A stretch of DNA of 64,000 nt from Lacinutrix sp. 5H-3-7-4 (GTDB lineage: Bacteria > Bacteroidota > Bacteroidia > Flavobacteriales > Flavobacteriaceae), in contig NC_015638.1 of assembly GCF_000211855.2 (NCBI RefSeq), positions 2,143,001-2,207,000 on the forward strand, read 5' to 3'. Positions 41,272 through 50,240 of the stretch are shown piece after piece. The notes under the pieces were generated by a model. The model searched no databases, was not told the origin of the DNA, and was given only the letters and a program-made list of their open reading frames with translations. How positions within the stretch are numbered: the first letter of the stretch is position 1; every line of letters begins with the position of its first letter. The position numbers and the translations under genes were made by a program.

Positions 41272-43425
41272 ATGAAATGTATTTTACCATTACTACTAAG
41301 TTTAATAAGCTATGTAAGTATAGCACAAACACAAATTACAGGAACAATAACCAATAAAAAAAATGAACCTATTGTAGGAGCAAATATATACCTAGAAGGA
41401 ACGTACGATGGTACTACAACCTTACAAGACGGAACTTTTAATTTTACAACTGCCGAAACAGGTACACAAATTCTGGTAATCTCTTATGTAGGTTACGAAA
41501 CTTTTAAAATGGCAAGCGATGTAAGTACATTACAACACTTAAAAATACAATTACGAGACGATATTAACGCCTTAGAAACCGTAGTTTTATCTGCCGGAAC
41601 ATTTTCTGCCGGTGACAACAGTAAAGTTTCCGCATTAACATCTATGGATGTGGTTACAACAGCAAGCGCTTTAGGCGATTTTGTTGGTGCATTGCAAACA
41701 TTGCCAGGAACAACAACAGTTGCCGAAGATGGTAGGCTTTTTGTTCGTGGAGGAGAAGCAAACGAAACACAAATTTTTATAGACGGTATTCGTGTATTTA
41801 CACCATATACACCAACAACCAATAATATACCAACACGTGGTCGTTATTCGCCATTTTTATTTGATGGTATTACATTTTCTACAGGCGGTTATAGTGCCGA
41901 GTATGGTCAAGCATTATCTAGCGTTTTACTATTAAACACCTTTCAAGAACCAGATCAAAACAAAACCGAAATTAGAGTTATGAGCGTTGGAGCAGGTTTA
42001 GGTAATACACAAAAATGGGATAAAAGTTCTTTAAGTATAAATGCAAGCTATATAAATTTAGCACCGTATACAGCACTTTTTCCAGATCGTAATAATTGGC
42101 AAAAACCTTATGAAAACGCTAGTGGAGAAGCCGTTTTTAGACAAAAAACAAACAACGGATTATTAAAGCTTTATACGGCTTTTGATACGTCTAACTTTCA
42201 ATTAACACAAGAGGATATTAATTTTCAAAACGGTGTAAATTTTAAACTAAACAATAGCAATCTATATTTTAACGGCTCGTATAAAGCAAAGCTAAAAAAC
42301 AAATGGCGATTAGAAACAGGAGTAAGTTATACGTATGCAAAAAATAATATTAATATAGGGCAAAGTGATATAGACGATACAGAAAATTCTATACATGCAA
42401 AACTAAAGTTTAGAAAAAGCTTTAGTAACCGTTTTAAGCTTAATTTTGGTGCCGAATATTTTAATACCAATTTTAATGAAGCATACCAGGATAATTTTGT
42501 TTCACCTATAGATTATGGATATAAAAATAATATAAGCGCTGCATTTACAGAAGCAGATGTAATATTCTCTAAAAAAGTGGCTATAAAAGCAGGTTTTCGT
42601 GTAGAATATAGCGAGTTATTTAAAGAAACAACTCTTTCGCCAAGAGCTTCGTTAGCCTATAAAACAGGAGCAAGAAGTCAAGTATCCTTTGCTTATGGTG
42701 ATTTTTACCAAAATCCAAACAGTACTATTTTAAAGTTTAACCAAAACCTTAAAGCCGAAAAAGCCCAACATTTTATATTAAACTACCAATACAATAGCGA
42801 TGGTCGTATATTTCGTGCAGAAACGTATTATAAACAATATGATAATTTAGTAAAGTACGATAGTGATTTTACAAGTTTTGAAGCTAATTACAATACCAAC
42901 GGAAGTGGTTTTGCAAAAGGTTTAGATCTTTTTTATCGTGATAATAAAAGCATAAAGAATATAGATTATTGGGTAAGCTATTCGTTTTTAGATACCGAGC
43001 GTGACTACCTTAATTTTCCAACTGCAGCACAACCTAATTTTGCGAACCAACATAATATAAGTGTAGTTGGTAAATATTGGATTAACAAGTGGAAAAGTCA
43101 AGTAGGATTAAGTTATGCATTTGCATCTGGTAGAACATATACTAACCCAAATCAAGGTGGTTTTTTAAATCAAAAAACAAAAAGTTATAACAGTTTAAGT
43201 TTAAATTGGGCGTATTTATTAAGTCAGCAAAAAATATTATATTTTTCTGTAAATAATGTATTAGGCTTTAAAAACATTAATGGTTATCAATATGCAAACA
43301 CACCAGATGTAAATAATAATTTTGCAAGACAAACATTACGTCCAGCTGCAGATCAATTCTTTTTTGTAGGTTTCTTTTGGACTATAAGTGACAACGGGAC
43401 AGACAACCAATTGAATGATTTATAA
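41272..43425 (+). CDS. TonB-dependent receptor with carboxypeptidase-like regulatory domain
   Basis: About 717 residues from the ATG at 41272 (MKCILPLLLSLISYVSIAQ); an in-frame upstream TTG at 41245 would precede it by nine residues but gives no better signal. Signal peptide, then an N-terminal CarboxypepD_reg-like domain (about 20-100, NEPIVGANIYLEGTYDGTTT), a plug domain (110-230, GRLFVRGGEANETQIFIDGI) and a 22-strand barrel to the C terminus. It takes up an unidentified ligand with TonB. No adjacent SusD-like lipoprotein, so it is not a classic Sus pair. Its promoter carries LytTR-like sites shared with the LytS/LytTR operon. Confidence 0.88.
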   Translation: MKCILPLLLSLISYVSIAQTQITGTITNKKNEPIVGANIYLEGTYDGTTTLQDGTFNFTTAETGTQILVISYVGYETFKMASDVSTLQHLKIQLRDDINALETVVLSAGTFSAGDNSKVSALTSMDVVTTASALGDFVGALQTLPGTTTVAEDGRLFVRGGEANETQIFIDGIRVFTPYTPTTNNIPTRGRYSPFLFDGITFSTGGYSAEYGQALSSVLLLNTFQEPDQNKTEIRVMSVGAGLGNTQKWDKSSLSINASYINLAPYTALFPDRNNWQKPYENASGEAVFRQKTNNGLLKLYTAFDTSNFQLTQEDINFQNGVNFKLNNSNLYFNGSYKAKLKNKWRLETGVSYTYAKNNINIGQSDIDDTENSIHAKLKFRKSFSNRFKLNFGAEYFNTNFNEAYQDNFVSPIDYGYKNNISAAFTEADVIFSKKVAIKAGFRVEYSELFKETTLSPRASLAYKTGARSQVSFAYGDFYQNPNSTILKFNQNLKAEKAQHFILNYQYNSDGRIFRAETYYKQYDNLVKYDSDFTSFEANYNTNGSGFAKGLDLFYRDNKSIKNIDYWVSYSFLDTERDYLNFPTAAQPNFANQHNISVVGKYWINKWKSQVGLSYAFASGRTYTNPNQGGFLNQKTKSYNSLSLNWAYLLSQQKILYFSVNNVLGFKNINGYQYANTPDVNNNFARQTLRPAADQFFFVGFFWTISDNGTDNQLNDL

Positions 43426-43428
43426 AAA

Positions 43429-43749
43429 TTAATTGAAACCTAAAATACCAATAGCTTGATATAAAACACTAATTACAGCATTCCATACTTTTTCTAGAAC
43501 AACCTTTAAAATGCCTTTAAGAGTATTTACAAAATTGGTAGTCATAGCATGAAGACCTTCAAGAAAAAAATCTATTAAATCGTCATCAATATCTCCCGTG
43601 GCAATGCCACCTTTAATAATAAGTGTTTGTTTAGAAATGGCTTCTAATTGGCGTTCACTAAAACCACTAACAGTAGTAATATCTTTTTCTATTATTGCAG
43701 ATACAATTTTTTTAATCTCGTCTATTAAGTTTGCTGTTGTTGCATTCAT
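43429..43749 (-). CDS. Small helical protein of the unknown four-gene envelope operon
   Basis: A 106-residue protein. Residues 1-70 are amphipathic and acidic (NLIDEIKKIVSAIIEKDI, SERQLEAISKQTL), and 71-106 form one or two hydrophobic helices (NFVNTLKGILKVVLEKVW, AVISVLYQAIGILGFN). It could be membrane-associated or part of a complex. No family recognised. It lies 4 bases from the lipoprotein gene upstream in the same operon. Convergent with the TonB receptor (3 bases between stops). Confidence 0.6.
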   Translation of the reverse strand: MNATTANLIDEIKKIVSAIIEKDITTVSGFSERQLEAISKQTLIIKGGIATGDIDDDLIDFFLEGLHAMTTNFVNTLKGILKVVLEKVWNAVISVLYQAIGILGFN

Positions 43750-43753
43750 GGTA

Positions 43754-44257
43754 TTAACGTTTTAAAAAACTTTCGTAAGTAACGGCTTGATCTAAAAAAA
43801 TAACTATTTCACCTTTAAAAGCTTGAACAACTGTAGTGTTAAGTCCAGTTTTTTTGTCCGTAGCTTTCATTTTATTTAGGTTTTGTACAATGCGATTAAA
43901 AGCAAAAGCACTTGGATAATCGTCTGTATTTGTTGGTCCGTTTTTAGAAGCTAATATTTTATTTATTTTTTGAGTAACATTATTTTTAGGCAAAGGTCGT
44001 GCTCTTGCTAAAAGTTTTAGCATTTCAAACTCGCCAATAAGTTCGTTGTATTTGTTTTCGCGTGAGCTAAATGTTTCGGCATTAGTACCAATAGAAACAG
44101 ATGCTAAAAATTGTAAAGTTTTGCTTGTGGTTTCGGTTAAATTCTGGACAATCGCTTTATCATATTCTGGAGCTAATGCTGCACGACAACTTGATAGCAA
44201 GCATAAGCTTAAGGTAATAAGAATAAGCTTTTGTGATATGGTTTTTTGCAATTTCAT
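43754..44257 (-). CDS. Lipoprotein of the unknown four-gene envelope operon
   Basis: A 167-residue lipoprotein: signal (KLILITLSLCLLSSC) with lipobox Cys24. The mature part is helical (ETTSKTLQFLASVSIG, ENKYNELIGEFEMLKLLARA) and ends DQAVTYESFLKR. No family recognised; outer- or inner-membrane leaflet location is not decided (the residue after the Cys is Arg). It lies between the small helical protein and the membrane-protein pair. Function unknown. Confidence 0.65.
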   Translation of the reverse strand: MKLQKTISQKLILITLSLCLLSSCRAALAPEYDKAIVQNLTETTSKTLQFLASVSIGTNAETFSSRENKYNELIGEFEMLKLLARARPLPKNNVTQKINKILASKNGPTNTDDYPSAFAFNRIVQNLNKMKATDKKTGLNTTVVQAFKGEIVIFLDQAVTYESFLKR

Positions 44258-44301
44258 AATATTATAGTTTCATTTAAGTATCTTATAATTTTTAGATTAA
44301 A

Positions 44302-44721
44302 CTATTGTAAAAGTTGTCTTTGTCTCCAAAAAATAAAACCTATAATAAAGCCAAAAGCCATACCAAGAAGATTTTTATATAAGTCTACAGTAACAATATC
44401 GTCTACCTTTTTTCCAGCATCAACAATCCAAATTAAAATAGCTACAATATATAATATGGCAGTTCCAACTGTTGGATTTATTCGTGGTTTATGGCGAACA
44501 GGAAAAAATATATTTGCACATATTGCTCCCCAAAAATATATGAGTATAAACAAGCCACTGTCTACATTGTTTTGTATTACCTTACTAATAGTATTATTGT
44601 TTAAATCATCTAAGGCTAAATAAAAATCCCAGATTATAAGTATTACAAAAAGAGCAATTAAAAAATACTCTAACCATTTAATAACGGTGTCATTATTTAT
44701 AAATGAAATAAACTTACTCAT
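44302..44721 (-). CDS. Membrane protein B of a tandem paralogous pair
   Basis: A 139-residue protein with four hydrophobic segments (about 15-34, 53-72, 80-100, 112-132). It aligns over its length with the neighbour at 44714-45148: a NNT/NDT-type turn, then F-x-x-x-F-W-G near 57-63, and a final helix ending I-x-F-W-R-Q-R (IIGFIFWRQRQLL). This points to tandem duplication and divergence. No named family. Overlaps its partner by 8 bases; likely a heteromer (inference). Confidence 0.6.
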   Translation of the reverse strand: MSKFISFINNDTVIKWLEYFLIALFVILIIWDFYLALDDLNNNTISKVIQNNVDSGLFILIYFWGAICANIFFPVRHKPRINPTVGTAILYIVAILIWIVDAGKKVDDIVTVDLYKNLLGMAFGFIIGFIFWRQRQLLQ

Positions 44722-45148
44722 TGCTACAAAAAATATTAGTGTTTAAACATTCTCCATCTTGAAAAATAGTAGCTTCATGACGTTGAGACCAAATAATATG
44801 CCCATATAGTAAACCAGAAATTAATAGAAATGCTTGTAGGTAAGGTTTAGGTTTAATTTTGTTTTTAAGTATTATTAATACAACACAAATTATAATTAAA
44901 AGTAAAACGGGTAACCACCAGTTACAGCAAAATAAAGGCTTTACAGTACCCATAAAAAAATGCCCGCCTAAAACTCCCCAAAGAAAAGTGATAAAAAAAT
45001 ATTTACCATTTGCCCAGAAGCTCAACCGGTTATTAACGGTATCGTTTTTAACAGTGTTAAGGTTTAGTAGAGCATTTAAAAGTACAATAATACCAATGCA
45101 AACTAAAACGATTGTCCAAACTAATTTAGGTGTAAAAAATTGCGACAT
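44714..45148 (-). CDS. Membrane protein A of a tandem paralogous pair
   Basis: A 144-residue protein with four hydrophobic segments (about 11-30, 52-70, 77-94, 103-120), the turn NLNTVKNDTVNNR, the GGHFFMG and FCCNWW loops and the end SGLLYGHIIWSQRHE, followed by a C-terminal tail with two further cysteines (DGECLNTNIFC). It is a diverged duplicate of 44302-44721. It is the first gene of a four-gene reverse-strand operon, divergent from the LytS/LytTR operon. Function unknown. Confidence 0.6.
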   Translation of the reverse strand: MSQFFTPKLVWTIVLVCIGIIVLLNALLNLNTVKNDTVNNRLSFWANGKYFFITFLWGVLGGHFFMGTVKPLFCCNWWLPVLLLIIICVVLIILKNKIKPKPYLQAFLLISGLLYGHIIWSQRHEATIFQDGECLNTNIFCSNE

Positions 45149-45226
45149 ATTTTAAAAATGATGTTTTAAAGTTACTAATATTCAGTTAAAATAAACCTAT
45201 AAAAATCAAGGTTTTACTTAGTTGTT

Positions 45227-45297
45227 ACAATTCGGTATTAAAAAATGACAGTTCGGTAAGTTGCTTTTTTTAAAACACGTGTTCTATAAGATATTTG
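45227..45297 (+). promoter_or_regulatory. LytTR-like operator and promoter of the DUF2141/LytTR operon
   Basis: ACAATTCGG at 45227 and ACAGTTCGG at 45248, 21 bp apart; the second is a perfect match to the LytTR consensus. GATATTTG follows, with ATATTTG at 45291, 43 bp after the second repeat begins. The ATG follows at 45322, 64 bp after the end of the second repeat. The operon codes for a LytTR regulator, so this would be its own site. Confidence 0.7.
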
Positions 45298-45321
45298 TAT
45301 CAACATTAAATACCAATACTT

Positions 45322-45735
45322 ATGAAACGTTCACTTTTAATTTTAGCAGTTTTATTTTCATTTCAGTTTATAACTGCACAGGCACAAAACATTACGGTTA
45401 ATATTTCTAATATAGACACGTATAAAGGCACTTTAGTTATTGGACTTTACGATAACGAATCACAATTTTTAAAGAAAACTGTAAAAGGGAAGCTTAAAAA
45501 AGTAACTAAAAATACAGCTACGGTTGTATTTCAAGAGGTAGAACCTGGAGATTATGCAGTGTCTTTATTTCATGATGTTAACGATAATAAAAAATTAGAC
45601 ACTTACGTATTTGGAATTCCAAAGGAAGATTATGGAACATCTAATAACGCTAAAGGTTTTATGGGACCACCAAAATGGGAAGATGCTGTTTTTACAGTAG
45701 ATTCTAAAAATGTAACACAAAATATTTCACTTTAA
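45322..45735 (+). CDS. DUF2141 domain-containing exported protein (copy 2)
   Basis: A 137-residue protein with a signal peptide (SLLILAVLFSFQFITAQA) and one DUF2141 domain: VNISNIDTYKGTLVIGLYDN, EVEPGDYAVSLFHDVNDNKK with the acidic loop, and IPKEDYGTSNNAKGFMGPPK. It is a paralogue of 18475-18927. First gene of an operon with a TPR protein, a LytS-type kinase, a 2TM protein and a LytTR regulator. It has the LytTR-like promoter described at 45227-45297, so it may be both target and first gene of the signalling unit. Confidence 0.88.
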   Translation: MKRSLLILAVLFSFQFITAQAQNITVNISNIDTYKGTLVIGLYDNESQFLKKTVKGKLKKVTKNTATVVFQEVEPGDYAVSLFHDVNDNKKLDTYVFGIPKEDYGTSNNAKGFMGPPKWEDAVFTVDSKNVTQNISL

Positions 45736-45747
45736 ACAACACAAATT

Positions 45748-46386
45748 ATGTACAGACTAGCACTATTAATTATTATGTTTTTAACGTCACAGTTAAATGC
45801 ACAAACCGAAACTAAAACAAATACAAACTTTGAAAAAGGTATGACAAAAGCCTTAGCACTATGGGAAAGTAATCCAGCCGATGCTGTAAACCTTTTTGAA
45901 CGTATAGCAAGTGCAGAACCAGACAATTGGTTACCGCCATATTATGCGGCAATGGTTTTAATTACTGGCGGATTTTCTGAAAATAATATGGAAACCGTGC
46001 ATGCTAATTTAAATCGTGCACAAAATTTTTTAAACGATGCCACAGCAATTTCTAAAGAGAATAGTGAAATTATGGTGCTTCAAGCCATGTTGCATACAGT
46101 ATACGTTGTAAAAGATGGCGCAAAATATGGTATGACTTTATCACCAAAAATTGCAAAAATTTATGAAGAAGCTTATAAATTGTCACCTAAAAACCCACGT
46201 GTATTATTAAGTAAAACACAATGGGATATGGGAGCAGCAAAATTCTTTGGTCAGGATACAAAACCTTTTTGCAAGGATATAGAAAAGGCGATAGAACTTT
46301 TTACTAACTTTAAACCAGAAACAAGTTTACATCCTAAATGGGGAATGGATGGTGCTAAAAAAGCATTAGCAGAATGTAAACTATAA
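45748..46386 (+). CDS. Exported TPR-like protein of the LytTR operon
   Basis: A 212-residue protein with a signal peptide (LALLIIMFLTSQLNAQ). The mature part has TPR-like helix pairs: ADAVNLFERIASAEPDNWLP, AYKLSPKNPRVLLSKTQWDM and a last pair ending CKDIEKAIELFTNF. Several Cys are present (FCKDI, AECKL). It may sit at the periplasmic face and interact with the neighbouring DUF2141 protein. Twelve bases from the DUF2141 stop; the kinase starts 15 bases later. Confidence 0.75.
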   Translation: MYRLALLIIMFLTSQLNAQTETKTNTNFEKGMTKALALWESNPADAVNLFERIASAEPDNWLPPYYAAMVLITGGFSENNMETVHANLNRAQNFLNDATAISKENSEIMVLQAMLHTVYVVKDGAKYGMTLSPKIAKIYEEAYKLSPKNPRVLLSKTQWDMGAAKFFGQDTKPFCKDIEKAIELFTNFKPETSLHPKWGMDGAKKALAECKL

Positions 46387-46401
46387 TTAATTTGTATAAT
46401 T

Positions 46402-47745
46402 ATGCATAGAGTAACCAAACAATTATTAATCACTTTTTTAATAGGAACTTTAGTTTTTATTATTGGTACTGTGTTTTTTGAAGATTACCAGCACAAATCA
46501 ACAACACAATTTTTAATTGCTTTTGGGTTCTATCAACTGTATGCATTTGTGTTAGGCTTTAGTAATATGTTTTACTTTGGCTATTTAGAAAACAGAAATT
46601 GGAAAGATACAGATAGCAAAAAAAGAATAATAATAGGTATTGTAGGTTCTATTTTAATAACGCTTATAGGTTTATTTTTTTTACGTGCATTCACATCGGT
46701 TATATATTACGGCAATTCATTTAGTAGTTTTTTACAAAATGAAAGCTTAGAAGCTTACGAGTTTGGTTTTGTAATTACCATGCTTATAGTGTTTGTATTT
46801 CATGCCATATATTTTTACAATCGCTATCAAAAAAATAAAATAAAAGAGCAAAAGGTAATTGCAGGAACAGCAAGTGCAAAGTTTGACGCTTTAAAAAACC
46901 AATTAGACCCTCATTTTTTATTTAATAGTTTAAATGTATTAACCAGTTTAATTGAAGAAAACCCAAATAGCGCGCAAAAGTTTACCACGAGCCTATCTAA
47001 AGTTTACCGTTACGTTTTAGAACAAAAAAATAAGGATTTAGTAACTGTAGACGAAGAATTAAAATTTGCAAAAACCTACATGTCGTTATTAAAAATGAGG
47101 TTTGAAGACAGTATAATTTTTGACATACCTGAGCAAGCCTCAAATCCAGAAAGTAAAGTAGTACCATTATCATTACAATTACTTTTAGAAAATGCTGTAA
47201 AACATAACACTGTAACAGCTAGTAAGCCATTACACATTAAAATTTATGAGAAAAACGGCAATCTAGTTGTAGAAAATAACTTGCAAACCAAACAAGTAGT
47301 AAAAAAGAGTAGTGGCGTAGGTTTAAATAATATAAAACAACGCTATCAATTATTAACAAACAAATTAGTAAGTATAAATGAGTCTAAAACTAATTTTAGA
47401 GTAACCATTCCAATACTTACAAAACAAATAAAAACAATGAGACAATTACCACAAAAACAATTTGACGATCGCTACGTAAGAGCGCGAAAACGAGTAGAAG
47501 AAATAAAAGAATTTTATTACAACATAATCTCTTACTGCTTTGTAATCCCGTTTTTAATATTTATAAATTATCAAACCTATTGGGAGTTTAAATGGTTTCT
47601 ATTTCCAGTATTTGGTTGGGGATTAGGTATTGCATTTCATGCTTATAAAGTATTTGTAAACGATGGTGTTTTAGGGCGCAATTGGGAGCAACGCCAAATA
47701 GAAAAGTTTATGGAAGAAGAGCAAGCTAATAATCGTTATAAATAA
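46402..47745 (+). CDS. LytS-type sensor histidine kinase with C-terminal 2TM domain
   Basis: A 447-residue protein. N-terminal membrane part has four helices (about 8-26, 36-60, 75-100, 120-140). The HisKA-type His_kinase domain follows: PHFLFNSLNVLTSL with phosphorylated His171, then a HATPase with ENAVKHN and SGVGLNNIKQRY. Last comes a 2TM domain (RARKRVEEIKEFYYNIISY through GIAFHAYKVFVN, about 370-440). The partner LytTR regulator is two genes downstream. The 2TM extension is unusual on a kinase; the same domain is a separate protein in the next gene. Confidence 0.9.
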   Translation: MHRVTKQLLITFLIGTLVFIIGTVFFEDYQHKSTTQFLIAFGFYQLYAFVLGFSNMFYFGYLENRNWKDTDSKKRIIIGIVGSILITLIGLFFLRAFTSVIYYGNSFSSFLQNESLEAYEFGFVITMLIVFVFHAIYFYNRYQKNKIKEQKVIAGTASAKFDALKNQLDPHFLFNSLNVLTSLIEENPNSAQKFTTSLSKVYRYVLEQKNKDLVTVDEELKFAKTYMSLLKMRFEDSIIFDIPEQASNPESKVVPLSLQLLLENAVKHNTVTASKPLHIKIYEKNGNLVVENNLQTKQVVKKSSGVGLNNIKQRYQLLTNKLVSINESKTNFRVTIPILTKQIKTMRQLPQKQFDDRYVRARKRVEEIKEFYYNIISYCFVIPFLIFINYQTYWEFKWFLFPVFGWGLGIAFHAYKVFVNDGVLGRNWEQRQIEKFMEEEQANNRYK

Positions 47746-47753
47746 AAATAATC

Positions 47754-48101
47754 ATGGAAAATAAAAATATAGAACCTTATCTTGAAAATGAATCACAACG
47801 CGATTATGAGCGAGAAGAAGCCTATATAAGAGCGCAAAAACGTGTAGAAAAAATAGTTGGATTTTACTGGCATTTATTTTGGTATGTAATTGTAAATATT
47901 TTTATTGTGTTTATAATTTCTAGAAACCTTAAGGGTGGTGATTTTTGGAGTATAGAAGTATTTTCAACACCTATTTTTTGGGGTATTGGCTTGTTTTTTC
48001 ATTTTATGGGTGTATTTGGACCAAATTTAATATTTGGTAAAACTTGGGAAAAACGCCAGATAGAAAAGTATATGGAAAAAGATAAAAACCGTTGGGAATA
48101 A
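47754..48101 (+). CDS. 2TM domain-containing protein
   Basis: A 115-residue protein with a cytoplasmic start and two membrane helices (about 37-57 and 70-90), flanked by the same motifs as the kinase's C terminus: YIRAQKRVEKIVGFYWHLFW, then FHFMGVFG and KTWEKRQIEKYMEK. It is therefore a stand-alone copy of the kinase's 2TM domain and probably interacts with it. Eight bases from the kinase stop. Confidence 0.85.
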   Translation: MENKNIEPYLENESQRDYEREEAYIRAQKRVEKIVGFYWHLFWYVIVNIFIVFIISRNLKGGDFWSIEVFSTPIFWGIGLFFHFMGVFGPNLIFGKTWEKRQIEKYMEKDKNRWE

Positions 48102-48137
48102 TTACATTATAAATATTAATAGTCAATTTATTTTTAA

Positions 48138-48893
48138 ATGAAAGTAATAATAATTGAAGACGAAAAACCATCTGCAAGACGTTTACAGCGCATGTTACAA
48201 GCCTTAAGTATTGAAGCAGAAACAATGTTGCACTCTGTAGAAGAAGCTATAGGATGGTTTCAAAATAATGAGCATCCAGATTTAATTTTTTTAGACATTC
48301 AATTAAGTGATGGCTTATCTTTCGAAATATTTGATGCTGTAGAAATACAGTCTGCTATAATTTTTACCACTGCTTATGATGAGTACGCATTACAAGCCTT
48401 TAAATTAAACAGTATCGATTATTTACTTAAGCCTATTGATGATGAAGAATTAGACCAAGCGGTGTCAAAGTTTAAAACCAGATTGCCAGAAAAACAAAAA
48501 GTAACTTTAGATTTTAACGATATTAAAAAGCTGTTGGTTAACCCAATTGAAAGAGAGTACAAAAAACGTTTCTCGGTTAAAGTTGGGCAACATTTAAAGC
48601 TAATTAATGTAGATGAAATTGAATGTTTTTATAGTGAAAACAAAGGAACCTATTTGCATACAACCGATGGTAGAAACTATTTGCTAGACACAACTTTAGA
48701 TAGTTTAGAAAACGAGTTAGAACCTAAACTGTTTTATAGAATAAATAGAAAGTTTTTTGTAAACATTCAAGCTATAAACGATATGGTGAGTTACACCAAT
48801 TCAAGACTTCAAATAAAATTAAATAGTTATAATGAGCAAGATGTTATAGTAGCCAGAGAACGTGTAAAAGATTTTAAAAATTGGTTAGAATAA
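48138..48893 (+). CDS. LytTR DNA-binding response regulator
   Basis: A 251-residue response regulator. Receiver domain: E7/D8, phosphorylated D53 in IFLDIQLSDG, FTTAYDEYALQAF and the conserved Lys in DYLLKPIDDEE. LytTR domain (about 145-250): KRFSVKVGQHLKLINVDEI, FYSENKGTYLHTTDGRNYLL, RINRKFFVNIQAI and VIVARERVKDFKNWL. LytTR regulators bind paired direct repeats of about 9 bp with 12-13 bp between; such pairs are seen upstream of this operon and two other genes. Convergent with the LETM1-related gene. Confidence 0.95.
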   Translation: MKVIIIEDEKPSARRLQRMLQALSIEAETMLHSVEEAIGWFQNNEHPDLIFLDIQLSDGLSFEIFDAVEIQSAIIFTTAYDEYALQAFKLNSIDYLLKPIDDEELDQAVSKFKTRLPEKQKVTLDFNDIKKLLVNPIEREYKKRFSVKVGQHLKLINVDEIECFYSENKGTYLHTTDGRNYLLDTTLDSLENELEPKLFYRINRKFFVNIQAINDMVSYTNSRLQIKLNSYNEQDVIVARERVKDFKNWLE

Positions 48894-48899
48894 TAAAAA

Positions 48900-50090
48900 T
48901 TACTCTTCAATTTTATTATCATCAAAGGCAGAAGGTAACATATTAGGTATAAGTTTAGCAACAATTGGTAATAAAATAGCACCACCAGGCAATATAAAAA
49001 TAGCCAAACTTGGTATAGTTTTAAAAATATCTTTTAATTGAGCTTGCACTTTATTTTGCTCCTCTTTAGTTAACTCTCTAGTTGTTGCCTGAGTTAGTAA
49101 TAACATAAGGTCTTTACTTTGGTTTAATTCTCTAAAAATACGTTTACTGTTTCGTTTAATTAGTTTGGCTACATATTGTGATGAGTTCTCGTAAAAAACA
49201 CTAAATTGACTTGACGATTTAAACAATAAAAAGTTGTTTTTATGCTTTTTATAAAACGTTGCTATGTGAGATAAAGAGTCGTTTACATTTTCTTCAGAGA
49301 GATTCATATCTGCACCTAAAGCTTTTATAAAATTATATTCTTTATCATCTACAAACTGGTCTTCCCAAACCGAGAGACAAGCCATGTCTATAAAATATTT
49401 TTTTTCAGTAGAAGAATATTTGGTTTCAATTTCACGATGGTAAAATTGATTTAAATCGGCTCTATCAGTTTCAATATAAGAAGTAGATTCTTGTATGGTA
49501 TTAAGTATTTCTGTATCTGCTTTTTTCTTCTTGTCTTTAAAACTTAAAGCATCATAAGTAATATTCATAACCATAGATTCTAAGTTAGAAACATAGTCTT
49601 TAATATTATAATCACTTCTTAAATACCTTTCATAAGCAATTACATCTATAAATATTAACGAGTTTACAATGGTTTTATTAAAGTTACGTGTAAGTATGTT
49701 ATTATCTGCTAAAACACGATCATTAATAAGGCGTTCTAATACCGAAAAATTATCTTTTCCTATTAAAAGCTTATCCCAAACAGAAAGTTCAGACAATTCT
49801 AAAGTTTTGTAAAATTTTAAAATTGAAGGAATAAAATCTTCAAATTTTGGATGTTCATTTTTAAAACAATAACAATGAAACAAAGCATCAATAAAATTAA
49901 TTTTTACTAATTCATCTAATGAAAACTGCGTATCATGTTTAAAGTGGTCTGGCACGGTTTCGCTTAAACCATAAACTAAGCCTGTACTTCTAAGTTTAAA
50001 ATACAAATCGTTATAATCTTTATAAACCAGAGACTCTGAGTCTACAAGACTGCCAAACTTTTTAATCCAACCTTTAGTAGATGGGTTCAC
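48900..50090 (-). CDS. LETM1-related biofilm-associated protein
   Basis: A 396-residue protein. The long N-terminal part is helical and charged (about 1-330); the last 60 residues have the LETM1-like segment FILPGGAILLPIVAKLIPNM, matching the membrane-anchoring core of the mitochondrial LETM1 K+/Ca2+-H+ exchanger proteins. In Flavobacteria this family is linked to biofilm formation. Transcribed alone, with its stop near the convergent LytTR gene. Function here not tested. Confidence 0.85.
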   Translation of the reverse strand: MNPSTKGWIKKFGSLVDSESLVYKDYNDLYFKLRSTGLVYGLSETVPDHFKHDTQFSLDELVKINFIDALFHCYCFKNEHPKFEDFIPSILKFYKTLELSELSVWDKLLIGKDNFSVLERLINDRVLADNNILTRNFNKTIVNSLIFIDVIAYERYLRSDYNIKDYVSNLESMVMNITYDALSFKDKKKKADTEILNTIQESTSYIETDRADLNQFYHREIETKYSSTEKKYFIDMACLSVWEDQFVDDKEYNFIKALGADMNLSEENVNDSLSHIATFYKKHKNNFLLFKSSSQFSVFYENSSQYVAKLIKRNSKRIFRELNQSKDLMLLLTQATTRELTKEEQNKVQAQLKDIFKTIPSLAIFILPGGAILLPIVAKLIPNMLPSAFDDNKIEE

Positions 50091-50240
50091 TTTTTTATTT
50101 TTTGAGCTATTAACTATCTGTAATTAATAGTAGTTTATATAGGTTTTAATTGTTAACACAATTTTAACAAAACCTATGTTTCTTTATTTCCGTAAATATA
50201 GGTGAGAACCAAAAATTAATAAACAAAAAATCTCATTATT

